Shown: piece by piece, positions 23,146 through 34,215 of the stretch
Numbering within the stretch: position 1 is the first letter of the stretch
Layout: the number at the start of each line of letters is the position of its first letter
Source: Linnemannia schmuckeri
Lineage: Eukaryota; Mortierellomycota; Mortierellomycetes; Mortierellales; Mortierellaceae
Length of the DNA: 64,000 nt
Direction: 5' to 3'
Assembly (NCBI GenBank): GCA_029449235.1
Contig: JANATG010000008.1
Location: forward strand, 2,232,001-2,296,000
Notes under the pieces: generated by a model
The model's input: the letters and a program-made list of their open reading frames with translations, nothing else
What the model was told of the DNA's origin: nothing
Database searches by the model: none
Position numbers and translations under genes: made by a program

Positions 23146-25079
23146 GGTCCTCCTTTCCTTTGACCTTTTTTTCCTTCAACTAGACCTTTTTTATTCGACA
23201 TTTTTACGTAGTAAAAGATACACCTGTACATTACTTTGTGATGAACTAATGCATCGGGTGAATGATAATTGACTGTGTTGTTTTTCATTTTGTCGATCGG
23301 AGATATGGAAGAGGTATGACAGGATTCCAGGCAGGTAGCCCGATACGGGTAATATTCCGTTCGTTTATGTGGATAAAGTAAATAAATCGAGTGTTGACTA
23401 TCTTATGCTGTTGTGTATTCTCAACGTCGAAGCAAGACAAGGTAATCCTTGAGAGTTGCCACCCCCATGGTAACATTCATTCGCGAATATGATTCCAGAT
23501 CCCAGCTCATCCCCTCTTGTCTGTTGGTATCACAAAACTTCATTGTTGATATCAGAGTTGAGAGTGATCCAGGTACACAACACAAGTTGGATAAGTGAGA
23601 AGGAGAGAGTCTGTCTGAAGAGGACAGGGCAAAGAGGGATACGGTCGGGTTCATAATGGCACGACACGTTCATTTCTGTGTGAATTCGTTCCTTCCTCTT
23701 TCTTCATCTCTCTCACTCTTAAGTCTGTTTCTCTTCCTCTCCTTTGGGTTCATTTGATGTTTTGACTGGACGGTGAATTTTGTTCCGTGTCGCTCCTGGA
23801 CCCTGCTTTTTGTAAGGCTACAAAGGGGAGTTGGAAGAGAGAAAAAAAGAACAGCGATGGAAGACCGTTGCATCATCTCTTTCATGCTGTTCTGTTCTTT
23901 TAGGTCAGCAAAGTATAGGATTCTAGTTCATGCTGCTCGTTGGAAAGAAGAATAGGAATATCGTGTCGTTTTTCTTTTATCTTTCAGAGAGCGTTTGGAC
24001 GCGAGAAACTAAAAAAAAAAAAATAAACTCCTTCATCCAGCATGGGTCGCGTTTTCTGTTTTTCTTTGTGTATATCTTTCTAGCAAAGTGCCCCGGCCGG
24101 GTACCACGGAGCAAACTATATAAAAAACAAGTGAAGTCAAAGGAGCATGGAACTGATCCATTGAGCATGTCCTATGAATGTATTTTCGGGTATAAAAAAC
24201 GAAAGACAAGGTTAATGTGTTGTCTGCTTGTGAATGGTCACTTTTTTTTTTTCTTTTTCATTCTTTTCTTTTTAGATGCAACAATGGTGTGGGATAGAAA
24301 TAGACAAGTCTCTCTTTTATTTCAAAAACAAAGTTCTGTTTTAAAAAAAACACAAAAAAAAAATAAAAGAAAAAGATAGAGAGCCGTACCATGCATTGAG
24401 CTTTTTTGCATGGTCGTACGACAAGGAAGCGGAAAATAACCCCATCTTTACATTCCTTTCGCTCTCTCTCACTCTCTTTCATTTTTTGTTTTGCGCGCGA
24501 AGGGATGAGGAATTGAGCAAAGAGAAATGAAGGCGAGACAAAGGCAGTGAGCACTAACGGTCAAAAAAAAAGAAAAAAAAACAAAGGTGAGGAATGTTTC
24601 TTGCCTCTGGCTTGCTGATCATGTTCTTGCTCTTCCATTCCAGTCAATACACCAATGGGGTCACTCACACTCTATGGTTTTCTAAGGTGACTTTTATTTT
24701 ACACTCTCCCACTCATAGAGCAAACACAAGAGAGATAGAGTGAGAAAGAGAGAGATCAAGGCTCACTATGAAAAGTATAGCATGCAGCCTGGGCAATTAT
24801 ATGAAAGTGGAGTTTTCGATAATAATAGACATACGTATGTTAATTGGGCCACCCGTTGCGACCCCATCTAACCATGCCATGCAATCCAATTTATTTGAGT
24901 GAACAAAAAAAAAGTCTCAAGAGAATAAAACGAAAGGCAAGTAAGAAAAATAAGGAAGCGAAAGGGACAGAAACACGAACGGAGAGGGGAGAAGAAAAGA
25001 GAGAAAGAAGAAAAAGGAGGGAAGAAAAGGACACGAACATAAATTGAAAAGGAAGGTGTTTATGCAGGCCTATCGAAGT

Positions 25080-25080
<1 letters not shown>

Positions 25081-25112
<32 letters not shown>
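25081..25112. repeat. Poly(A) tract, 32 bases
   Basis: Uninterrupted A run in the PEX6-actin intergenic region, flanked by purine-rich sequence. No retroelement body is recognised beside it. Confidence 0.9.
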
Positions 25113-25114
<2 letters not shown>

Positions 25115-25373
25115 AGTCCGAAGGCATGGTAATAACGAAGAAATACAGAGAGAAACGCGCGAACGCAAAGTAGAGAAGAGAGAGACATAGCAAAAACGTG
25201 AAGTAAAAAAAAGGGACAGGGAAAGCGACACAAAGCTGGGTTCATGCAGATAACAACAACAGAACAACGAATGGACAAGTGACCCATCAACGACGGTTGG
25301 ATATGCGTTTATTGTACGTGCTCGTCCAGGTCAGGATCAAAGGAAAAAAGAAAAAAAGGAGGGAGGGAGTCGG

Positions 25374-25407
25374 CTGGTTGGTTGGTTGGTTGGTTGGTTG
25401 GTTGGCT
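25374..25407. repeat. (TTGG)n tetranucleotide repeat grading into CTGGCTGGA
   Basis: About eight tandem TTGG units followed directly by two CTGGCTGGA-type copies and further TGGC motifs to about 25435. A simple-sequence repeat with a degraded right edge, non-coding, about 1.1 kb upstream of actin. Confidence 0.85.
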
Positions 25408-26486
25408 GGACTGGCTGGACTGACCTGGCTTGGCTGCGTCGATGCGTGCAATGTGCGATGGGAAGGCCTGGAGGCTGGAGTGACTTGAGGTGTCCTGATT
25501 TGGGCCAGACAGACAGAGGGGCGGACAGACGACATGACATGATTTACAGTTTGACAGGGCTGTGGATCATAAATTATGCATTTTACATGGGCTTGGTACG
25601 AAAATGTTGTGTCGTTTTGTGGACACTCCCATCTCTGGTTTCTGATTTCCCAGACGCATACAAATAACGACGGGCTTCCGCCCTTTTTCCTTTTCTTTTT
25701 CTCTTTTCATCTTCATCTCATCCCTACTCAACTCCTCAACACCCCACCCACCACCTACCCACTTAACACACACACATATACAAAGTAGGTTACTTTGCTT
25801 GTTTATCATTGCTGTTGTTCATTTTACCTTTTTTTTTTTTTCTATCTTTTGGTGCCTTGTGTGCTTGTCCATGTATGCACTTGTTTCCCCTTGACAGCCA
25901 TCATTTTACGTGTCAAGCCTGCTCCCACGCCCTACAAAACCTGAAGTGCTTTCTATGCGCGCGTTTTTTTATTCCTTGACGACACAACCTCCTCTTCCTG
26001 CCTTGTGACCGGAAGCCAACCCGCCGACCCATGACCAACCCGCCACTACCGCGACATCATCTCTCCCACTTTTCGCCATGGAGAGAAAAGACGAAGCGAC
26101 CTGAATCGACCAAAAAGAGAAGGACCCAGTCAGTACCCGGGCTGAAGTTGAAAATAGAACGAGAGTGCCAAGCCGGAGGCTTTCATTTCTTGTTATTTCT
26201 GTTTCCTCCAGCCTTTTTTATGCTATGGTGGTTGCATGGTTGTTGTACCTTTTTTTTTCTTATCCCCATCGCCCCTTTATTTCTCTTTCATGTATCCTTT
26301 TGCGTGAACATGCCCCTTGGTTGTCGCGCGTGGATCGCCTTGTTATGATCACTTGACGAGATTTCAGGGGCGAGTCCCCTTGCCTTCAGTGGAAGCATAT
26401 TCAGATCGTATTCATATCTAACCTTTCCTTCCTCTCCTCTTCTCTCCTGAACGCGCGTTCCTCTTTCTTTTCCTGCCGACTCCCAG

Positions 26487-28118
26487 ATGGTAAGAAACCA
26501 AGCCAGCCTCGACTCTTGATCTCTCGCACTATGTCCCGCTCCTTTCCTCTTGTTCCTACACAAACGTTCCTTATTTCGATCCAGGCGACTAACTCATCTC
26601 CCCTCTGATAACTTATGACACTAATAGGAAGACGAAGTTGCTGCCCTTGTTATCGATAACGGTTCCGGCATGTGCAAGGCCGGCTTCGCCGGAGATGATG
26701 CCCCCCGCGCTGTTTTCCCCTCTGTAAGTCGACTTTACCAAGAAGAGTGTGACGCGGCAAACGAGTCTGGAACTATGGACACTGAGTGGACTCAAAAAAA
26801 AAGAGGGCTCTGTTCATAATAGAATGAGAGAAGAGTGCTCACAGCCCAGAAATGTCGCAGTTCATACATCAGTCCTCAACACACGCAGCCCCACTTTCCA
26901 CTCTTGCCCTTTCTCAGCCAACAGAATTCAGGCATACATACATCACACACATACAGCAAACATGCCTTTGTTGTTTTGTTGTTGATGTTGTCGTCGCCAC
27001 TGTTGTTTGCTATCTTGCAGGTTCAGTTGGAATATCAGTAAAGCGCAAGATGACTAACCTACACCCACCTATTCTCTTCTCATCAACAGATTGTCGGTCG
27101 CCCCCGTCACCAGGGTGTCATGGTCGGCATGGGTCAGAAGGACTCCTATGTCGGTGATGAGGCTCAGTCCAAGCGTGGTATCCTCACCTTGAAGTACCCC
27201 ATCGAGCACGGTATTGTCACCAACTGGGACGACATGGAGAAGATCTGGCATCACACCTTCTACAACGAGCTCCGCGTTGCCCCCGAGGAGCACCCCGTCC
27301 TCTTGACCGAGGCTCCCCTCAACCCCAAGTCTAACCGTGAAAAGATGACCCAGATCATGTTCGAGACCTTCAACGCCCCCGCCTTCTACGTCTCTATCCA
27401 GGCCGTTCTTTCCCTCTACGCTTCCGGTCGTACCACCGGTATCGTCCTCGACTCTGGTGACGGTGTCACCCACACCGTCCCCATCTACGAGGGTTACGCT
27501 CTTCCCCACGCCATTCTCCGTCTCGATCTTGCTGGCCGTGACTTGACTGACTACCTCATGAAGATCCTCATGGAGCGTGGTTACTCCTTCTCCACCTCCG
27601 CCGAGCGTGAAATCGTTCGTGACATCAAGGAGAAGCTCTGCTATGTTGCTCTCGACTTTGAGCAGGAGATGCAGACTGCTGCCTCCTCCTCTGCCCTCGA
27701 GAAGTCGTACGAGCTTCCCGACGGTCAGGTCATCACCATCGGTAACGAGCGTTTCCGTGCCCCCGAGGCTCTCTTCCAGCCTTCGCTCTTGGGTCTCGAA
27801 GGTGTCGGTATCCACGAGACCACCTTCAACTCGATCATGAAGGGAGATGTCGATATCCGTCGCGACTTGTACGGAAACATTGTCATGTCCGGCGGTACCA
27901 CTATGTACCCCGGTATTGCCGACCGCATGCAGAAGGAGATCACCACCTTGGCCCCCAGCTCGATGAAGGTCAAGATTGTTGCTCCCCCAGAGCGCAAGTA
28001 CTCTGTCTGGATCGGAGGATCCATCTTGGCTTCCCTCTCTACTTTCCAGCAGATGTGGATCTCCAAGATGGAGTACGACGAGTCTGGTCCTTCCATTGTC
28101 CACCGCAAGTGCTTCTAA
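26487..28118 (+). CDS. ACT1: Actin
   Basis: Cytoskeletal ATPase that polymerises into filaments. Exons 26487-26489, 26628-26723 and 27090-28118 give exactly 375 residues, the standard length. Exon 1 is only the initiator ATG; the intron begins at the next base. Exon 2 opens with [20 protein letters not shown] (phosphate-1 loop), and exon 3 starts [20 protein letters not shown] and ends SIVHRKCF, the universal actin C-terminus. Codon choice in exon 3 is strongly biased to C-ending codons, unlike neighbouring genes, as expected for very high expression; this bias also opens a 344-codon antisense frame that should be ignored. Intron 2 is long (366 bases). Confidence 0.98.
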
Positions 28119-29107
28119 GCGCTCACTGTGCTGGACGATTGAGGACGAGAAGGAGGAGTTGCTGCTGTGTGTACCAAAGACGAAGTCGACGACACCTACG
28201 TTGTTGCTTCAAGATATCAAGACCGTTTTTTGCTCTAATACAAACATACCATTGAAAAACATCAAATCCTTTTTGTCTCCTTTGTGCCCTTTTTGTTATT
28301 GTTTGTTTTGTTTAACTTTGTCTGTCTTCACTATACCCTTGCTACTGTGGTCATGTCGCTGTTGATTATTCTGAGTTTGTGAGTGAAGGAAGGATGTGGG
28401 TTCTCGTACTACAAAGAAAGGTGGTTGCTCGCATTTGATTTTTTTTTTTGGTGGCGTCGTAGTTTGGCTTCAGTCACGCAAACCTTTTCACCATTTTTTT
28501 TTCTAGTTGCATATCTCATTCCTTTCTTTTTTGCTTTCACACCCTTCTTCACTTGTCCCATTTTTCACTTCATCACCAGCACCGACAACCAGAACGGGAG
28601 CCACTCATGGTATAACTAGGGCAAACTCAACTACAGCTAATACGACCATAGGAATAGCCAGCTAACAGACACCGACAACCACGACAACCATGACAATCAC
28701 GACAACCACGACAGCCACACTAAAACGACAAAACCACCACAACCGCCACTCTAGAGCCGACGACCCACAGCAAGTCATGAGAGAAAGTGGCAGCACTCGA
28801 AGGAATACACAAGCATTTATATATATATATATATATTTTTTTTGGTGTCGAATGCTACTCCCGACAGACGGATATCCAGACCAGACGGAGCAGTGAGATC
28901 GAGATAGTAACCAACGTGCGAGAGGAACTCTGGCGTGAGAACCACGGTATTGGCGATAAAGCCAAAATGGTGTCAAATTGGGGAATTTGTGTGAATAACG
29001 TTAAGGTGTGCTAAGGAATGAAGGAAGAGAGACTTAGTGAGTGAGAATGTGACAAAAGTCGCATGCTTGAAGAGACATTGCCATTCTGCTACATTTTTTT
29101 TTTTTAG
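28119..29107. other. Intergenic region after actin
   Basis: About 1 kb holding the actin 3' UTR and spacer to the F-box pseudogene. It contains ACGACAACC-like imperfect repeats around 28670-28745 and a TA dinucleotide repeat. No gene recognised. Confidence 0.5.
28818..28836. repeat. (TA)n dinucleotide repeat
   Basis: Nine to ten TA units followed by a T run in the spacer downstream of actin. Confidence 0.9.
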
Positions 29108-31585
29108 TTACTTGAACCAGTACTTGGCGGGTGAATTTAGGACGCGTCCGGAAGGGCGCTGGACCAAGTTGTACGTAGGTATGTAAAAAGTAGATTCAGG
29201 GTCTTTTACCAACACCTGAGACAGGAGAGACTCACTCATTGACAGTCGTACGATATTCGCGGCCTCCAAGCGATGCAAATGACTCGAGGTCGAATCGGCC
29301 CATTCTTCAACACTGAACCCTTGACTGACGCCCAGAAAAAGTTGAGTGATATTGGGGATCACACTGGAGCATAGTACCGCCAAGGCTTGACTGTCAAGGG
29401 TCCAGGGTCCGAGGAGTGTGGGTGTTTCAGTGCCGGCGCGTGAATGTATTCGACGCCCTCGTTCTCGTCCGTCAAAGGCAGTGGTAACAGCGGGGGGCGC
29501 GTTCTTGATCCAGGCTTGAGAAGAAGGTCCGCAACGCGAATGATCCGTTTGTGCAGGTCTGATGATCTTGACCCAATGTCGACCGATAACGAAACGAAAT
29601 TCGGTGTACCGACCAGCATCCTGAACTGAAATGTGTAGGCAAACTCAGAGTCCAGCTGCAGAGTGGCCAACATGGGTAGTTCCCAGTCCCAAGTCCTAAT
29701 GGGTTGCCATCGTTGGTAGGGTGTCACCAATGTCATGGAGATTGCCTTACCAAAGTTGTCGTTGCCACTCATCAGCTCCTTGCCGTCGTCGTCGATGCAG
29801 ACGATATCTCGGGCGGTGGAATGAAATGGCCAGAATTCGAGTATTCAGTTCCTAGATGCAAGTTAGTGAGCTTGAGTGTAGTCTTGAGCGTGTCCGGGTG
29901 AAACGAGATGGCAGGGGTGCCCTTCAGATTGAGGTACGACAAAAGAGGTTACGCTTCTGGTTTCCAGTACCTGACTTCGTCCTGTGTATACTCCTCCAGT
30001 TCGTCAACAAGATCGAGAAAAGTCAACTGAGGGCAACGGCGTAATAAGGCTGGGTGGATAAAATGGCAATTGCCTAAAATGTTCATTTTGAACTTCGAGA
30101 GTCAAGAGAGACGCCAAAAGGACTCGTTGTAGTTGTGGTCGTCGTCCATTTAAAAGTGGCTGGCCGACTCCTGATCGCTATCTCTTCGCATGTGTGAACC
30201 CATTATTTTAATGCTCTCGAGAGTGTCGCTGAACGCATAGGTAATATCGTAGATTTGGCGTCCTGTGAGGTCTCCATGGTGGAGGATGAAATGGCGAAGA
30301 GGCACAAGTGGCAGTTGTCGAGAAGGTTGTCGTCGTCGCCCAGCGGATATATCGGCGTTGTACTGGTTGCGCTCGTCAACTGCCCATTAAAAAGTATTGT
30401 CACTGAGAAAATAGCCGACAAAGGTGTCCGGGGAACGGCAGCGGGGTAGGTATGGCTCTGGTGCTAACTGGTGATCGTATAACCGGTTTCCGCTCCAGCG
30501 TGGTGGAGAGAGTTGGAAGGACGTCACATACGAGAGATTGATGTCCTGAGCCTTAAGAGTGAAATGAGGTCAGTTATGCTCGCCAAGAGAACGAGGGTTG
30601 ATCAGCGGCGGGAGGGCTTTGAGAAGACGAAGTTGATACATCTCCAGGCAATCCTGCTCGGCATAACACTCCTTGTTACATCAACTGGTGAGAAGCACGC
30701 CACTATGTTGACGGCGGTAGTCCTGAACAAACGACATCATAATCTCCAGCTGTTGTTTTCGCTCGTTCTCCTGCTTCTTAATGACCTCCTGCTCTTCGTT
30801 AGTTGCTTTTCTGTGCAGATGCCATTCTAGATTAATGTCCTCGTCAAGCACAAACGTAACACCTTCGAGGGCAGTGAACCACTCGACTAAAGGCAAGTAA
30901 CGGGTGACATCGGAGAGAAAGATGACCAACGTCCTGATACGCTCTGCATCAGCAGATAAGACCCATACCAAGTCCTTGCGGAGTTCTTGTATAGCAACGT
31001 TCAAGGAGATGTCGAATTTATCGCGCTCGCGGCGGTCAGCATTTGCTACCTGCAAGTGCCAGTTCCGGTGCTCGCCACGCTCCAGGTAGTCAATAAAGCC
31101 CGCATCGACACTCATAGATATCTTCTTTATGAGCGCAGAGTCGGGTTGAAACCCCACGCTGGTCACGAAGGAATAGTATGAAATGGCGATAGTTACTGAT
31201 GTCGTTGCCCCTGTTGCCTCTGACGTTTGTTGCGTTCCCAGTTCCGTATTGGGTCTTGAAGGTAGGCGGCGCGCAAACGGTCGGAGATCCGATCGTTGTT
31301 GTCGTAGTTGGGGATGCTGTGAAGGAGGACCTTGAGCAGCTTCGACAGCCTTGAGGAGAGGCAGTTCGAAAGATACAGCTGGCCCGGAATAAATAAAAAG
31401 GGGTCCTTGTATAGGATGGGCAGCGTCGCGGAACAGACGTACTTGTTGGTCCTGAGAAGAGTGGTGAGGGTGAGACGGTCGTCTCTTTGGGCGAGATGGA
31501 GGATGATTAGCTGGAGACATTCGAATGGGAGAGGAATGAGGTGGTTGACATGAAAGTGTGTGGTGTGGAGGAACGAGAGTCGCAA
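29108..31585 (-). pseudogene. Decayed F-box / leucine-rich-repeat gene 1
   Basis: Protein-like sequence runs leftward through the whole interval but changes frame and meets stops. The N-terminus at 31585 has an F-box-like block: IPLPFECLQLIILHLAQRDD, then LLRTNKYVCSATLPILY. Near 31230-31270 the frame shifts by one base into a stretch containing YYSFVTSVGF and RKDLVWVLSADAERIRTL. In-frame stops follow at 30681-30683 (just after VLLTS), 30570-30572 and 29949-29951. LRR-like pieces continue (LLRRCPQLTFLDLVDELEEY; TPAISFHPDTLKTTLKLT), and another frameshift near 29410 precedes the C-terminal WADSTSSHLHRLEAANI. None of the breaks is bounded by good splice sites. F-box proteins recruit substrates to SCF ubiquitin ligases; this copy should not. 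Resemblance to Mortierella F-box families is from memory. Confidence 0.75.
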
Positions 31586-33291
31586 TGGGACGAGTGACGG
31601 AGTAAGGAAATAGGGCGAAGAGGGGTGAAGGGGAAGGAAAGAAAGGAAAAAAAGAAAGAAAAAAAATTAAAGAAGGGTGTGAAAAGGAGATAGTTCAGTT
31701 GACGCGTTTGACCTTGCCATGGTTCAAAAAGAGGATCCCCAGTCATGTCATTTTCAACGTATGCATAGAAGAATTAAAGCTCCGCTGTGTTGTATGAAGG
31801 TTGAGCAAGGCAAAAGGGGAGTGCTTGAATTCGCGTCACTCTTTTGCCCGCAAGAATCAATTGGTTATTGATTGTTTATTGCAGACGGATACGCTAGAGA
31901 AAAAAAAAGTATGAAAAGAGTGAGCTACTGAAGGGTAGTCAGATAGACGTCCTCGGTACCCAACCAAACGGTCTTGAGACAACGCAACGAGACCAGCTGG
32001 CGGACGACTCGGTCATCAAGAGCATCTCCAGAAACCTCCACTTGGACGGCAAAACGTCAGACGGCACCGTTGCGAATGGTCTTGAGCTTTGTAAGGCAGG
32101 TGTTGATGTCAGCTGGCAAGTCCAGTCCTTGAACTTTCACACGGAGAGTTTCCAACCCCTGACAAGCCCACTCGCGTTTCTCGTCCACTTCCTCCTCTTC
32201 CTCCGTTTCATTCTCCTCTTCCGCCCTCCTTCCGCCCTCCTTCCGCCCCTCCTTCCTCCACTCCACTCTCGGAGGTTGGGGCACGACTAGACAATTTTCG
32301 CAAAGAAAGATTTGGAAGGAACAATATCCTGAACCGTTAGGTTGTCGGCCAGAGGCGAAGAAATATCAATCGAAACGAGCGTGTTGACGTGTCGCAAGAA
32401 TCCATTCAACCCCTCAAAAATGTTGTTACCGGGGTGGCGACTGAGCTTGAGAATTTCGGAGCCCGAGAAGGCTGTTGAAGGCATAGTGTCGAGTTGATCA
32501 ATAGTGACCTCTAGGTCACCGTCAGTGTCGACGCCCAGACTCTTGAGGTTGGGGCTATACATCGCGATTACATCTCGGAGAGTTGGTGATGTTCAACACC
32601 AGTCCTCATCATCATACATACCCCAGAAGAACTCCCACTTGAACAAACCCGGAAAGCGCATAACCAATGTCGGCAACAGCGTATGGTCATGACCGAGCTG
32701 CATCATATCATCATAGTGAGCATTGACGGTCCGGACACTGGGACACTTGACTGGCTCGACAGGAGAAGAGAAGTGCTCCGTAAGCAAGATGTTGACGATA
32801 TCGAACCTTGTCAGGTGATGAGAGTACCGAAGCAAGTCCGAGAAGGTGCCGTGGTCCATTGTCTCGGAATCCAGCGACAGATGTCAGGTAGGTGGTGATG
32901 ACGAAAGGGGCCGAAGGGATCATCAGTAGAGTTGACGCGAGAGACACGAGTGTCGAAGAAGGCGATGGAAAAGGCACCAGCCGAAGTGCTGCTAGGATCG
33001 CGTGTCGAGTGCTTGTTCATGTACCCCTTCCCAGGTGAGCGATGTAAGTCTAAGCAAAACGTCCATGCGCGTTTGGTTGCTCAAGAACTCTAGTAGAGCT
33101 TGCTTGTCAGTTGGGCTCCAAACATTGGTGATGTACAATGGCTTCAGTCTCACAAAGGAAGACGTCATGAAAAAGTCGAGATGGCTTCTTGCAGTGAGAG
33201 GGCCTAGTTCCTGGATGAGATGAGCATGCTTGGCGACTTCGTCGGGAACGAGGAGGGATGGTCACAAGGGTATCGAGAATCCGTACACGAT

Positions 33292-33407
33292 GACATTCCT
33301 TCAGACTCGGGCGACAAAGTCGGGGTACCAAGTCTTGCAGACGAGGAGACAAGAGATGCAAACCTTGAGGGAGAGAAGCACTGATCTCTAGGAGGTCAAG
33401 CGCACGG
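33292..33407 (-). repeat. F-box fragment, copy B
   Basis: The minus strand encodes CISCLLVCKTWYPDFVA, homologous to copy A, but an internal length difference (about 17 bases shorter overall) breaks the reading frame upstream of this block. Both copies end in the shared CACGG at their right edge. Confidence 0.65.
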
Positions 33408-33722
33408 GTAGGGTTGTTGACCAAAGACTGTTGGGGTTCCATATTGCAGGCAAGAGAATTGCTGAAGAGTGTGTGTTGGTCCATGCACAGTGCTGTGCAG
33501 TCTTTTTTACTGGTTGTAAGTTGGAAGAGATGGATGAGATGAAGGGTGGAACGAAGAAGAGGAAGAAAAGCAAAAAAGAAGAAAAATGTGAGGCGACGAC
33601 GGCTATTTTATGCGATGATGAGGGAAAATAGTCATGTCCTAGTGATTGATATCCTCGACAAAACATGTCGCAATGGTCACTGATCATCGATCATTATTTT
33701 GACGGTGATCTGAGATGTTCAA

Positions 33723-33855
33723 GACAAAGTTCCTCTATGCTCGTTCAACAAACTGGGGGTGCCAGGACTTGGAAACCAGGAGGCACGAGACGCAGTCTTT
33801 GCTGAGGAGAACGCTGGCGACGACCGTTCTGATCCCTGGCAGACTAAGTGCACGG
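33723..33855 (-). repeat. F-box fragment, copy A
   Basis: The minus strand encodes LSLPGIRTVVASVLLSKD then CVSCLLVSKSWHPQFVE, matching copy B about 430 bases away at both DNA and protein level. A stop codon follows shortly after. This is evidence of a local tandem duplication before or during decay. Confidence 0.65.
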
Positions 33856-34215
33856 AAAGGTTTGGTGGGAGCGGGAGCAAAATTGGTGTGAGAGTTGTGT
33901 GCAATTATGCTGCCGCATGGCTTTGGTGTTGAAAGAGAGCGCTATTGGAGAGAAAGGAAAGATGTGACTGGGTGAAGAAAGGAGAGAGTAAAGCAGTATC
34001 GTTGTGCGTTGTGTAAGACGGGCGAGTGTGGGTTTTTGAAATGAGCGAGAAACAAGAAAGAAAAGAGAAGCAAATGAACGACCTTGTGGTGATCGCTGAT
34101 AATTGACAAAAATGAAAGATATCATGAAAGAACTGTCAAGTAACATCCAAGATCATCACAACAATGAGTTTATCAATATAAAAATATACACACACACAAC
34201 AGCTAAGATGACATT

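Larger units (their letters stand above)
23146..26486. other. Long intergenic region between PEX6 and actin
   Basis: About 3.3 kb with no recognisable gene. Open frames are short and low complexity. It holds a 32-base A tract, a TTGG tetranucleotide repeat, and CT-rich sequence from about 26390 leading to the actin ATG. It presumably contains the actin promoter. No tRNA-like T-loop was recognised. Confidence 0.55.
31925..33910 (-). pseudogene. Decayed F-box / leucine-rich-repeat gene 2
   Basis: A second broken F-box/LRR gene, of a different subtype from its neighbour. At the right end an F-box-like block reads LSLPGIRTVVASVLLSKD then CVSCLLVSKSWHPQFVE, followed quickly by a stop. A shorter diverged copy of this block lies at 33292-33407. 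Further left, in changing frames, are FVRLKPLYITNVWSPTDKQA, FSDLLRYSHHLTRFDIVNIL, MYSPNLKSLGVDTDGDLEV and, at the C-terminal end, WACQGLETLRVKVQGLDLP, then FAVQVEVSGDALDDRVVRQL ending at 31925. Stops separate these pieces. A purine-rich GGAGGGCGGAA repeat at about 32185-32270 interrupts an LRR unit. A functional multi-intron gene is unlikely because the breaks lack donor/acceptor pairs. Confidence 0.7.

Noticed and set aside
23421..26348. Several 60-150-codon frames in the PEX6-actin spacer
   Set aside because: No recognisable domain, no phase-compatible partners, composition like other spacers.
27069..28103. A 344-codon open frame antisense to actin
   Set aside because: It mirrors actin exon 3 exactly; strong C-ending codon bias on the actin strand removes stops from the antisense frame. 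No recognisable protein features.
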